From the NCBI RefSeq assembly GCF_943193085.1, contig NZ_CALPCU010000002.1, positions 1-64,000 on the forward strand: DNA of 64,000 nt. Direction: 5' to 3'. Every line of letters starts with the position of its first letter. Within the stretch, counting starts at the first letter, position 1. The stretch comes from Vermiculatibacterium agrestimuris (GTDB lineage: Bacteria; Bacillota; Clostridia; Oscillospirales; Oscillospiraceae). Positions 1-7,764 of the stretch are shown piece by piece. The position numbers and the translations under genes are program-made. The notes under the pieces were generated by a model. The model searched no databases. It was not told where the DNA came from and saw nothing but the letters and a program-made list of their open reading frames with translations.

Positions 1-7
1 CCGATCT

Positions 8-38
8 GCTCCAGCCTAGCTGGAGCCCCGCTTTTTTC
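8..38 (+). terminator. Rho-independent terminator of a gene left of the window
   Basis: An 8-bp perfect stem (GCTCCAGC / GCTGGAGC) with a 3-base loop is followed by a short C/G stretch and six T on the + strand. It ends a rightward transcript from outside the window and lies just past the stop of the leftward ilvE gene. Confidence 0.6.
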
Positions 39-49
39 TATCCCGTTTC

Positions 50-1117
50 TCAGCAGACCTTCACGATCCAGCCGTGCTCATCGGGGATCTTCCCCCACTG
101 GATGCCCGTCAGGGTGTCGTAGAGCCTCTGGGTCAGCTCGCCGATCTTGCCGCCGTTGACGGTGACGCTCTTGCCCTCCCAGCCCATCTCTCCGATGGGG
201 GAGACCACGGCGGCGGTGCCGGTGCCCCAGGCCTCGTCCAGCTTGCCGGCCCCGGCGGCGTCAAAAAGCTCCTGGGCGGTGATGAGCCGCTCCTCCACCG
301 GGATGCCCCAGCTCTTGATGAGCTCAATGCAGCTTTTCCGGGTGATGCCGGGGAGCACGGAGCCGGTGAGCTTGGGGGTGATGACCGTGCCGTCCACCTG
401 GAACATCACGTTCATGGAGCCCACTTCCTCAATGTACTTGCGCTCCACGCCGTCCAGCCAGAGAACCTGGGCGTAGCCCTTCTCCTCGGCCCGCTCGCCG
501 GCCCGGATGGAGGCGGCGTAGTTGCCGCCGCACTTGGTGAAGCCGGTGCCGCCCCGGACAGCCCGGACGTCCTCATCCTCCACATAGATGCGCACCGGGT
601 TGATGCCCTCGGCGTAATAGGCGCCCACGGGGCAGCAGATGACGGCGAAAATATAGGTGTGGGAGGCGTGGACGCCCAGGGTGGGGTCGGTGGCGATGAC
701 GAAGGGGCGGATATAGAGGCTGGTGCCCGGCTCAGAGGGCACCCAGTCCGCCTCCAGCCTCACCAGCTGCTTGATGGCGTCCACCACGGTCTGGGGATCA
801 ATGGGAGGGATGCACAGCCGCTCACAGGAGGACTGGAGGCGCAGGGCGTTCTCCATGGGGCGGAACAGCTGCACGCCGCCGTCAGGGGCGCGGTAGGCCT
901 TCATGCCCTCAAAGACCTCCTGGGCGTAGTGGAGCACCATGGCGCTGGGATCCAGCTCAAAGGGGCCGTAGGGGACGATGCGTCCATCGTGCCAACCCTT
1001 GCCGGTGTCATAATTCATCACAAACATATGGTCGGTAAAGGTTCTTCCGAAAACCAGGGTCTTGGGATCAGGCTTGGACTTCAGCGCAGCGGCCCGGGTG
1101 ATGGGAAATTCCTGCAT
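50..1117 (-). CDS. ilvE: Branched-chain amino acid aminotransferase
   Basis: PLP-dependent class IV aminotransferase that transfers the amino group between Leu/Ile/Val and 2-oxoglutarate, the last step of branched-chain amino acid synthesis, in the cytoplasm. The protein is about 355 residues, usual for the eukaryote-like (BCAT2) branch of IlvE. Visible family blocks are YAQEVFEGMKAYR near the N-terminus, the GGTGFTKCGGNYAAS block holding the PLP lysine, EEVGSMNVMF, and GSVLPGITRKS for the cofactor phosphate. I start at the ATG at 1117 because AGGAGG lies 8 bases upstream; a GTG at 1138 would have no such site. It appears monocistronic with its own promoter. Confidence 0.93.
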   Translation of the reverse strand: MQEFPITRAAALKSKPDPKTLVFGRTFTDHMFVMNYDTGKGWHDGRIVPYGPFELDPSAMVLHYAQEVFEGMKAYRAPDGGVQLFRPMENALRLQSSCERLCIPPIDPQTVVDAIKQLVRLEADWVPSEPGTSLYIRPFVIATDPTLGVHASHTYIFAVICCPVGAYYAEGINPVRIYVEDEDVRAVRGGTGFTKCGGNYAASIRAGERAEEKGYAQVLWLDGVERKYIEEVGSMNVMFQVDGTVITPKLTGSVLPGITRKSCIELIKSWGIPVEERLITAQELFDAAGAGKLDEAWGTGTAAVVSPIGEMGWEGKSVTVNGGKIGELTQRLYDTLTGIQWGKIPDEHGWIVKVC

Positions 1118-1170
1118 AATAACTGCCTCCTCTTTCACGTTCCGATCCTCTTTCCGGGGATGTTATCCGC

Positions 1171-1199
1171 ATTATACGCCCATTGGATGAGCGATGCAA
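1171..1199 (-). promoter_or_regulatory. Sigma-A promoter of ilvE
   Basis: On the minus strand TTGCAT and TATAAT are separated by 17 bases, about 50 bases before the ilvE start. No T-box or leucine attenuator is visible in the short leader. Confidence 0.7.
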
Positions 1200-1314
1200 G
1201 AGGCAATTTACTCAATTGCGGCGCTAAAGCGCTCCCCGTCCCAATTCCCCCCTTGCTTTTTTCCCTGGGCTATGATACAGTACCCACATTGAAATGGAGT
1301 GTGATCTTTCCTCT

Positions 1315-2568
1315 ATGGAACCTGACAGTATTGCCATGATCTGTGTGCTGGCTCTTTTGGTGCTCTGCTCCGCCTTTTTCTCGGCCACGGAGACCGCCTT
1401 TACCTCCCTCAACCGCATCCGCCTCCGGGCCAAGGTGGAGGGAGGCGACGCCCAGGCGGAGCGAACTCTGCGTCTGGCAGAGGACTACGACAACCTCATC
1501 TCCACCGTACTGGTGGGGAACAACATCGTCAACATTGTTGCCGCCACCCTCTCCACCGTCCTCTTTGTCCAGGGGCTGAAGCTCCAGAACGGGGCGGTGA
1601 TCTCCACTGTGGTGATGACGGTGGTGGTGCTCATCTTCGGCGAGGTGGCCCCCAAGACCATGGCCAAGGAGACCGCCGAGTCCTTCGCCATGTTCTCCGC
1701 CCCCCTTCTGCGCCTTTTGATGATACTCCTCAAGCCGGTCACCGCCCTGCTGGCCTTCATTCAAAAGGGCCTCAAGCGCTTCCTCCGGCCCAAGGATGAG
1801 GGCATCACCGAAGAGGAGCTGGTGACTATGGTGGAGCAGGCCGAGACCGAGGGGGGCCTGGACCGCCACGAGAGCGAGCTCATCCGTTCCGCCATTGAGT
1901 TCGGCGACATGGAGGTGCAGGAGATCCTCACTCCCCGGGTGGACATTGTGGCGGTGGAGGACACCGACACCATGGAGGACGTGGCCCGCGCCTTCGCGGA
2001 GAGTGGCTATTCCCGTCTGCCCGTCTACCACGAGGACATCGACGACATTGTAGGCGTCATCCACGAAAAGGACTTCCATGCCGCCCGCTACCGGGGCCAG
2101 AGCGACCCGGCCCCTATCACCGCCCCGGTGCTCTACACCACGGGTAACACCAAGATCTCCGATCTGCTGCGCATCCTCCAGCGGAAGAAGGCCCATATGG
2201 TGGTGGTCGTGGACGAGTATGGCGGCACCGAGGGGCTGTGCACCCTGGAGGATATTGTGGAGGAGCTGGTGGGCGAGATCTGGGACGAACATGACGAGGT
2301 CATCGAGGAGTTCAAAAAGCAGCCCGACGGCAGCTACCTCATCGCCTGTCACGCCGCCCTCACCGATCTCTACGACCTCTTTGCCCTGAAAGGGGACTGC
2401 GAGGCCAACACCGTCTCCGGCTGGGTCATGGAACAGATCGGCCGCATCCCCGCCGAGGGGGATCGCTTTCAGTCCGATGGCCTGGATGTGACAGTGACCA
2501 AGGTAGACCACCGCCGGGTGCTGGAGATCCGGGTGGTGGTGCTCCCCAAAGAGGAGAGCGACGACTGA
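1315..2568 (+). CDS. CNNM/CorC-type membrane protein with DUF21, CBS pair and transporter-associated domain
   Basis: Member of the HlyC/CorC (UPF0053, CNNM) family, often linked to Mg2+/Co2+ transport; the older name hemolysin is probably misleading. Order of domains: an N-terminal DUF21 region with about four membrane segments (residues 1-150), a linker, two CBS domains (about 185-320, including LPVYHEDIDDIVGVIHEKDF and VVVDEYGGTEGLCTLEDIVEELVGEI), and a C-terminal CorC_HlyC domain (about 335-417) ending in VVVLPKEESDD. I chose the ATG at 1315, with GGAG upstream; an in-frame ATG at 1294 is possible. A shorter paralogue without the full DUF21 domain lies at 62724. The ion moved is not shown by the sequence. 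Confidence 0.88.
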   Translation: MEPDSIAMICVLALLVLCSAFFSATETAFTSLNRIRLRAKVEGGDAQAERTLRLAEDYDNLISTVLVGNNIVNIVAATLSTVLFVQGLKLQNGAVISTVVMTVVVLIFGEVAPKTMAKETAESFAMFSAPLLRLLMILLKPVTALLAFIQKGLKRFLRPKDEGITEEELVTMVEQAETEGGLDRHESELIRSAIEFGDMEVQEILTPRVDIVAVEDTDTMEDVARAFAESGYSRLPVYHEDIDDIVGVIHEKDFHAARYRGQSDPAPITAPVLYTTGNTKISDLLRILQRKKAHMVVVVDEYGGTEGLCTLEDIVEELVGEIWDEHDEVIEEFKKQPDGSYLIACHAALTDLYDLFALKGDCEANTVSGWVMEQIGRIPAEGDRFQSDGLDVTVTKVDHRRVLEIRVVVLPKEESDD

Positions 2569-2577
2569 ATCAGAAAA

Positions 2578-2610
2578 GGGCCGCCACAGAACTGTGGCGG
2601 CCCTTCTTTT
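2578..2610. terminator. Bidirectional terminator between the CorC-like gene and the flavin reductase-rubredoxin gene
   Basis: A 12-bp perfect stem (GGGCCGCCACAG and its complement) with a 2-base loop is flanked by T-rich sequence on one side and A-rich on the other, so it can stop both converging transcripts. Confidence 0.85.
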
Positions 2611-3229
2611 ACTCCATGGGTTCGAAATCGGAGGCGGGGTGCTTGCACAGGGGACAGATATAGTCTGCCGGGAGCGCGTCCCCCTCATAGATGAAGCCGC
2701 ACACCTTACATACCCAGCGCTTTTTCCCCCGCTTCTCCGCCGGAGCCTGGGGCTTGGGCTTGATGTGGGCCTGGTAGTAGGCGTAAGTGGCGCTGGGCGC
2801 GTCCGAGAGCACGTCGCCGTCCGTCACCTCCGCCAGGAAAAGCGTATGGGTGCCCAGATCGGTGGCGGAGACCACCTTGCAGGTAAGATAGGCGTTGATC
2901 CCCTGGGTGACATACAGGATCCCGTTTTCTCCCCGCTTCGCCCCGGCAAAGCCGGCAAATTTGTCCACATCCCGGCCCGACTGGAAGCCGAAGCGCTGGA
3001 ACAGGTCAAATTTCGCCTCCTCCGACAGGATGGAGACAGTGAATTCCCCCGTGGTCAGCACCATATCGTGGGTCAGGTTGGATTTGTCCACCGCCACGGT
3101 CACCCGGTTAGGGGTAATGGTGACCTGCCCCACCGTGTTGATGATGCAGCCGTTGTCCTTCTCTCCCTGGCGGGCGGTGAGGATAAACAGGCCGTAACTC
3201 AGCGCGTACATGGCCTTTTCATTTTTCAT
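2609..3229 (-). CDS. Flavin reductase-like protein fused to rubredoxin (high-molecular-weight rubredoxin)
   Basis: A 206-residue fusion. Residues 1 to about 150 form an FMN-binding flavin reductase-like domain (ARQGEKDNGCIINTVGQVT, TGEFTVSILSE). The last 35 residues are a rubredoxin with two CxxC iron sites, CKVCGFIYEGD and CPLCKHPASDF. In acetogens such as Moorella this architecture (Hrb) passes electrons from NAD(P)H to a diiron flavoprotein that reduces O2 or NO, so an oxygen-defence role in the cytoplasm is likely here. No FprA-type partner is encoded in the window. Single gene, with a shared terminator at its 3' end. Confidence 0.88.
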   Translation of the reverse strand: MKNEKAMYALSYGLFILTARQGEKDNGCIINTVGQVTITPNRVTVAVDKSNLTHDMVLTTGEFTVSILSEEAKFDLFQRFGFQSGRDVDKFAGFAGAKRGENGILYVTQGINAYLTCKVVSATDLGTHTLFLAEVTDGDVLSDAPSATYAYYQAHIKPKPQAPAEKRGKKRWVCKVCGFIYEGDALPADYICPLCKHPASDFEPME

Positions 3230-3293
3230 GGATAGATGCCTTCCTTTCTGTTCCGCTGTTCCCTCCCAGTTTTCCCCCTTCTTGCATAAAAAA

Positions 3294-3323
3294 ACCGCCG
3301 GGAATATTCCCGGCGGTTTTTTC
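3294..3323 (-). terminator. Terminator of thrS
   Basis: Perfect inverted repeat with an ACCGCCGGGAAT arm just past the thrS stop. Leftward transcription reads hairpin then a run of T (A-run on the + strand at 3287-3294). It is T-rich on the + side too, so it may act in both directions. Confidence 0.8.
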
Positions 3324-3327
3324 TTTT

Positions 3328-5088
3328 TTATTTGATCTCCATGGAGTCCACTTCCGCCCGCAGCAGGGCGGCGAACTGCTCCAGGCTCATGGCCCCCAGA
3401 TCCTCGCCGCTGCGGTGACGGACGGAGACGGTCTTGTTCTCCACGTCCCGGTCGCCCATGACCAGCATATAGGGGGCCTTCTGGAGGGTGGCCTCCCGGA
3501 TCTTCTTGCCGATCTTCTCATTCCGGTCGTCGATCTCCACCCGGAAGCCCAGCTCGTCCAGCTTGGCGGCGGTCTCCTTTGCGTACCCGTCGGCCCGGTC
3601 GGTGACGGTGAGCAGCTTCACCTGCACGGGGGAGAGCCAGGCGGGGAAGGCCCCGGCAAAGTGCTCGGTGATGACGCCGATGAACCGCTCGATGCTTCCC
3701 AGCACCACCCGGTGGATCATAACGGGGCGGTGCTTCTGGCCGTCCTCCCCCACATACTCCAGCTCAAACCGCTCGGGGAGCTGGCTGTCCAGCTGGATGG
3801 TGCCGCACTGCCAGGTACGGCCCAGGGAGTCGGCCAGATGGAAGTCCAGCTTGGGGCCGTAGAAGGCGCCGTCGCCCTCGTTGATAACAAAGTCCTTGCC
3901 CATGGCGGTGATGGCGGCCTTCAGGATGTCCTGGTTCTTCTCCCACTCCTCCACGGTGCCGATGTGATCCTCGGGCATGGTGGACAGCTCGATGGTGTAG
4001 GAAAGGCCAAAGACGGAGTAGACCTCGTCAAACAGGCGCACCGTCTCCTGGATCACGTCCTGCATCTGATCCCGGGTCATAAAGACGTGGGCGTCGTCCT
4101 GGTTGAAGCACCGCACCCGGAACAGGCCGTGGAGGGCGCCGGAGAGCTCATGGCGGTGGACAAGGCCGATCTCCCCTACCCGCAGGGGCAGCTCCTTGTA
4201 GGAGTGGGGCTCGCTGGCGTAGACCAGCATGCCGCCGGGACAGTTCATGGGCTTCACGGCGAAGTCCACCTCGTCGATAACGGTGGTGTACATATTGTTC
4301 TTATAGTGATCCCAGTGGCCCGACCGCTCCCAGAGCTGGCGGTTGAGCATGATGGGGGTGGAGATCTCCACATAGCCGTACTTCTTGTGGATCTTCCGCC
4401 AGTAGTCCAAAAGGGTGTTCTTCAGGGTCATGCCCTTGGGCAGGAAGAAGGGGAAACCGGGGCCCTCGTCCCGGAGCATAAACAGGCCCAGCTCCTTGCC
4501 CAGCCGGCGGTGATCCCGGCGCTTGGCCTCCTCAATGCGCTCCAGATAGGCGTCCAGCTCCTCCTTTTTGGGGAAGGCGATGCCGTAGATGCGCTGGAGG
4601 GTCTCCCGGTTGGAGTCCCCCCGCCAGTAGGCGGCGTTGCAGGCGGTGAGCTTCAGGGCGTTGCCCTTGATGCGCCCGGTGGAATCCAGGTGAGGCCCGG
4701 CGCACAGGTCGGTGAACTCCCCCTGCTTGTAGAAGGAGATGGTGGCGTCAGCGGGCAGGTCGTTGATGAGCTCCACCTTGAATGGCTCGCCCTTCTCCTC
4801 CATGAACTTCAAAGCCTCCGGCCGGGGCAGCTCGAACCGCTCCAGCTTCAGCTTCTCCTTGCAGATCTTCCGCATTTCCGCCTCGATCTGCTCCAGGTGC
4901 TCCGGGGTGAAGGCGAAGGGGGCGTCCATGTCGTAGTACCAGCCCTCGTCGATGGAGGGGCCGATGGCCAGCTTCACCTCGGGCCACAGCCGCTTCACGG
5001 CCTGGGCCATCACGTGGGAGCAGGTGTGCCAATAGGTTTTGCGGTAGGTCTCGTTTTCAAAGGTATACTGGTTGTTTTCTTCGCTCAT
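3328..5088 (-). CDS. thrS: Threonyl-tRNA synthetase lacking the TGS domain
   Basis: Charges tRNA-Thr with threonine. At 586 residues it is shorter than the usual ~640 because the N-terminal TGS domain is missing: the protein opens almost directly with the editing domain (HTCSHVMAQ supplies HxxxH, DLCAGPH supplies the Cys and His). The class II catalytic core has motif 2 around VHRHELSGALHGLFRVRCFNQDDAH and motif 3 near VVLGSIERFIGV, and the zinc-site block is MNCPGG. The anticodon-binding domain follows from about residue 485. The true start is the ATG at 5088 with AGGAGG upstream; the longer reading frame runs into the T-box leader. Expression is controlled by that leader. Confidence 0.96.
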   Translation of the reverse strand: MSEENNQYTFENETYRKTYWHTCSHVMAQAVKRLWPEVKLAIGPSIDEGWYYDMDAPFAFTPEHLEQIEAEMRKICKEKLKLERFELPRPEALKFMEEKGEPFKVELINDLPADATISFYKQGEFTDLCAGPHLDSTGRIKGNALKLTACNAAYWRGDSNRETLQRIYGIAFPKKEELDAYLERIEEAKRRDHRRLGKELGLFMLRDEGPGFPFFLPKGMTLKNTLLDYWRKIHKKYGYVEISTPIMLNRQLWERSGHWDHYKNNMYTTVIDEVDFAVKPMNCPGGMLVYASEPHSYKELPLRVGEIGLVHRHELSGALHGLFRVRCFNQDDAHVFMTRDQMQDVIQETVRLFDEVYSVFGLSYTIELSTMPEDHIGTVEEWEKNQDILKAAITAMGKDFVINEGDGAFYGPKLDFHLADSLGRTWQCGTIQLDSQLPERFELEYVGEDGQKHRPVMIHRVVLGSIERFIGVITEHFAGAFPAWLSPVQVKLLTVTDRADGYAKETAAKLDELGFRVEIDDRNEKIGKKIREATLQKAPYMLVMGDRDVENKTVSVRHRSGEDLGAMSLEQFAALLRAEVDSMEIK

Positions 5089-5117
5089 TTTGATTTCCTC
5101 CTGTATTCGGGATGAAA

Positions 5118-5476
5118 CAAAAAACGCCTCACCCCTGATGATGTTCAGGGGTGAGGCGCAGTATACGCTCCACGGTTCCACCCTGCTTGCAAGAAGCGCG
5201 GAGCCGTCGCGAGCAGCGCGGATGAACCGGAGCGAGGGCGAGGGTCAAGCCACGAAGTGGCTTGCAGACCAGCCCGAGTCGGAGGGAAGCCGCGCGTCGC
5301 GAGCAGGCGTAGCGTGACATCTTGCCGCTCGTGTTTGCTGTAACGGGCAAACCCGGCCCGGTTCTCCCGGGCGGCTCGGGAGCGGTCTCCCCGCCGCGTA
5401 GCGCAGGATGTTCTCAGCTTCCCATCCCTCTCTGAGCGCCGCAAACGGTTTGGTCTCCGTCAGTGCCGTTTTGACA
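5118..5476 (-). promoter_or_regulatory. T-box riboswitch leader of thrS, interrupted by a repeat element
   Basis: Read on the minus strand, the T-box consensus AGGGTGGAACCGTG lies at 5184-5171. It is followed by a terminator with 14-bp arms (5158-5145 and 5138-5125, CGCCTCACCCCTGA) and a T run. The CACCCCTG of the terminator's first arm can instead pair with CAGGGTG of the T-box, giving the alternative antiterminator. Further upstream an AGAGAGGGA bulge-like motif and a GCTG loop suggest Stem I, and an ACC (Thr) at 5386-5384 is a candidate specifier. The leader is unusually long because a ~138-base hairpin repeat (5188-5325) sits between Stem I and the T-box. Uncharged tRNA-Thr should promote read-through into thrS. 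Confidence 0.85.
5188..5325. repeat. Interspersed hairpin repeat, copy A (inside the thrS leader)
   Basis: Imperfect inverted-repeat element. Outer ends GCAAGA / TCTTGC pair, CGCGAGCAGCGCGG faces CCGCGCGTCGCG, and the centre is a perfect AAGCCAC-GAA-GTGGCTT hairpin followed by CTTGCAGACCAG, then CCGAGTCGGAGGGAAGC. The core matches copy B at 26300-26411 closely, and GTGACAT follows both copies. No coding sequence or transposase is present. Confidence 0.75.
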
Positions 5477-5481
5477 GCCCC

Positions 5482-5510
5482 ACTATATCACCCGCCGGGA
5501 AAATTGTCAA
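5482..5510 (-). promoter_or_regulatory. Sigma-A promoter of the thrS leader
   Basis: Minus-strand TTGACA and TATAGT are 17 bases apart. The start point would be near 5475, giving a leader of about 390 bases before the thrS ATG. It sits immediately after the stop of the next gene. Confidence 0.8.
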
Positions 5511-5516
5511 GGGGCG

Positions 5517-7682
5517 TCAATACCGGTTCACCCAGCCGGAGATGAGAGGGGCGGGCACCAGCCACATGAGCAGAAAGATCGTCAGATTTGCAGCGGTCAG
5601 AGAGTTGTAGGCCGCCACAAAGGTCAGGTAAAAGGCCAGCGCCGCGCCCACCATGGAGCCCAGGCAGGCCAACGCCGCGGACAGCCGCACCGCCACCCGC
5701 AGCCGCCGGGAGCCCACCACCGCCTCGGCATAGGGGCCCAGGCCCTCCCGGCACAGCACCGCCGTCAGGACATCCGAATGGGGCTGAGACTCCTCGGAGA
5801 GCTCCCGGCGGCGCTCCACCGGCGGGAACTCCAGCTTCTCCACCGGCAGCTTGAACCGCTGGCGGAGCATGGAGGGGATCAGATTGAAGTCACGGGTAGC
5901 CAGCACCGGGGTCACCCGGGAACGGATGAGGGTATCAATGGCCAATGGGGCCGCCCCGGAGAGGGTGTAGTTCAGCGCGAAGATGCCGGCCAGCTCCCCG
6001 TTGATGGCGCAGAACACGGCATTCTTTACATTGAGCCCCTGGGGCAGTGGCACGTCCATCAGCACCATAAAGGGGGCGGAGCCCACCAGCACCAGCTCTC
6101 CCCGAATGACCTCGGAGGCGCCGCCGCCCTCATAGGCGGTGAACTGCTCCCCCCGGCGGTAGAGGGTGCCCTGGCTGCGCAGCAGGTCGTAAAAGACCTT
6201 GTTGAGGCCGCTGCCGGAATCCCGGATCACCGTGGCGGTGACGGCGATGACCTTGTCGATGGACACATCTCCGAAGATCTTCACCCCGTTGAGCTTCACG
6301 GCCCCCGGCGGGAAGAGATCCATATCGGTGAGCAGCAGGTTGGCGCTGCCTGTGGTGTGGATCAATCCCTCCCAGCCCGCCAGGGCCGCCCCCGACTTGC
6401 TCAGCCGGGTAGAGAGCTTCCGCCAGGGAAGGGCAAAGCACAGTGTGGCGGACAGCGGCGTGGCGGCGCACAGGATGGCGCCCAGGCACCACAGGAAGTC
6501 CTCCGGCCGCTCCCGGCCCACAGAGGCCATGATGGAAAACAGAACGCCGGCAATGAGGATGAGGGGGGCAAGGTAGCGGTAGATGCGCTCGGCGCCGTCC
6601 AGGCCCTGGATCTGACTGCCGAAGCCCGCCGGGGAACCCGGCCACTTGGCATAGGTGCCTCTGTTGTTCCACTTGCCCTCGTCCCTCGTCACCAGGTAGG
6701 GCTCTGCCACCGCAGCCGCCGTGCGGCAGGCCAGCCGCTGGCCCCGCCGCTTTTGCAGGTTGCCCCACAGCACGCACCACAGGCACAGCCCCGCCACGGC
6801 GCACAGCGGCTGCCGCTGGAGGACGCCCTCCGACAGGGTGGGCAGGGTCAGGGCGTCCATCAGCACCGCCAGATTGGCCAGGGCGGCCACCGTGTCCATT
6901 CCAGTACGGCTCTGGAAGGGGCGGATGAGGGCCTGTAAAAATCCGTCGAACCCCAGAAGGATGGCCACAATCTGCAAGCCTGCCAGGACGTAGCACCGCC
7001 AGACGGCGCTGCCGGCCAGCGGGGCGGGAAGGGGCAGGGGCCTCACCTCCGCCAGAGTCATGTAAAACAGGGCCGCCACCAGTATAAACACCAGCGCACA
7101 GCGTCCCCGGGCCCCCTTCAGGCCCTTGCCGTAGCGCTTGGCCAGCTCCGCCGGGGGGATATCCGGGGCGGGGGGGCGCTTCTTTCGGGGCTTCCGCTCC
7201 CGGACGGGCGGCGGAGCCTTTTGCTCCTCCACATCCACGCCGGGAATGAGCTTTTCCGCCCTGCGCACCTCAGGGGCCACGGCGGCGGAGGCCTCCTCGT
7301 ACATATGTCCCGCGAACTCATCCGCCCTGCGGCGGAGGCTGTCCAACCCCGCCGCCACCAGGTTTTCCGGTTCTGCCTCCGGCTCCGGCTGGGCCGTCTG
7401 GCCCGGAAACTCCAGGATCTTGGGGGTCTCTTTGGCCTCCGGCGGCAGCGCGGGCTCCGGCTCCGGCCCGGGGGCCTCCCCCTTGGGCTGGACGGGGAAG
7501 GGCACCGTGTTCTCCCGCCAGTCGCTCCCCTTCTCGTCCTCCGGGGTCTCTCCGGAAAGGGAGGCCGTCTCCTCCTCCGGCTCCTCAGGCTCCGGAGGCG
7601 CTCCGCTGCCAAACTCCTTCAAAATGGCGTCCAGGGAGAACTCGTCCTCCTGCCGCCGGTCATCGTCCCGGTCTTTTGCCAC
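5517..7682 (-). CDS. Membrane protein resembling a P1B-type ATPase without catalytic motifs
   Basis: A 721-residue protein of unassigned function. Residues 1-185 are acidic, Pro/Glu-rich and probably disordered, opening with DEFSLDAILKEFGSG. Then come about six membrane segments (roughly 193-212, 228-254, 262-280, 290-308, 370-388, 395-420), a ~240-residue soluble part, and two C-terminal segments (662-690, 697-717). This 2+2+2-soluble-2 order is that of heavy-metal P-type ATPases. A-T-P-L at 407-410 stands where the CPC motif of M4 belongs, D453-M-D-L-F-P-P-G where DKTGT belongs, and T596-R-D where TGD belongs; the GDGxNDxP loop is not seen. Transport by ATP hydrolysis is therefore unlikely. 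GTG start at 7682 with GGGGGGAG upstream; it follows rlmB by 82 bases. The homology is my inference from pattern. Confidence 0.7.
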   Translation of the reverse strand: MAKDRDDDRRQEDEFSLDAILKEFGSGAPPEPEEPEEETASLSGETPEDEKGSDWRENTVPFPVQPKGEAPGPEPEPALPPEAKETPKILEFPGQTAQPEPEAEPENLVAAGLDSLRRRADEFAGHMYEEASAAVAPEVRRAEKLIPGVDVEEQKAPPPVRERKPRKKRPPAPDIPPAELAKRYGKGLKGARGRCALVFILVAALFYMTLAEVRPLPLPAPLAGSAVWRCYVLAGLQIVAILLGFDGFLQALIRPFQSRTGMDTVAALANLAVLMDALTLPTLSEGVLQRQPLCAVAGLCLWCVLWGNLQKRRGQRLACRTAAAVAEPYLVTRDEGKWNNRGTYAKWPGSPAGFGSQIQGLDGAERIYRYLAPLILIAGVLFSIMASVGRERPEDFLWCLGAILCAATPLSATLCFALPWRKLSTRLSKSGAALAGWEGLIHTTGSANLLLTDMDLFPPGAVKLNGVKIFGDVSIDKVIAVTATVIRDSGSGLNKVFYDLLRSQGTLYRRGEQFTAYEGGGASEVIRGELVLVGSAPFMVLMDVPLPQGLNVKNAVFCAINGELAGIFALNYTLSGAAPLAIDTLIRSRVTPVLATRDFNLIPSMLRQRFKLPVEKLEFPPVERRRELSEESQPHSDVLTAVLCREGLGPYAEAVVGSRRLRVAVRLSAALACLGSMVGAALAFYLTFVAAYNSLTAANLTIFLLMWLVPAPLISGWVNRY

Positions 7683-7764
7683 GGGGAGCTCCCCCCTTTC
7701 TCTTGGTTTATCTTACAGAGCGTTGTCAAGCTCTGAGCAGGTCAGGATGCAAGCTCCGCTCTTC

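Noticed and set aside
74..1339. Long open frame on the + strand opposite ilvE, and many similar long antisense frames (e.g. 3415-5115, 11089-13209, 23646-25544, 37645-39216, 43554-45710)
   Set aside because: These are mirror frames of GC-rich coding sequence. Their translations are biased towards Gly, His, Leu, Val and Asp, lack domains, and lie opposite genes with clear family motifs.
1315..2568. Hemolysin
   Set aside because: The DUF21-CBS-CorC_HlyC architecture belongs to the CNNM/CorC ion-related family; the hemolysin label is historical and no toxin feature is present.
5188..5325. Possible CRISPR or insertion sequence because of repeated motifs
   Set aside because: Only two copies exist, far apart, with no spacers, cas genes or transposase. 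They are better called an interspersed hairpin repeat.
5129..5444. Short frames in the thrS leader with an SLRLGLVCKPL-type peptide, matched by a similar frame at 25765-26442
   Set aside because: They share peptide similarity only because both cross the same DNA repeat element. There is no ribosome binding site or domain, and the leader is explained as T-box RNA.
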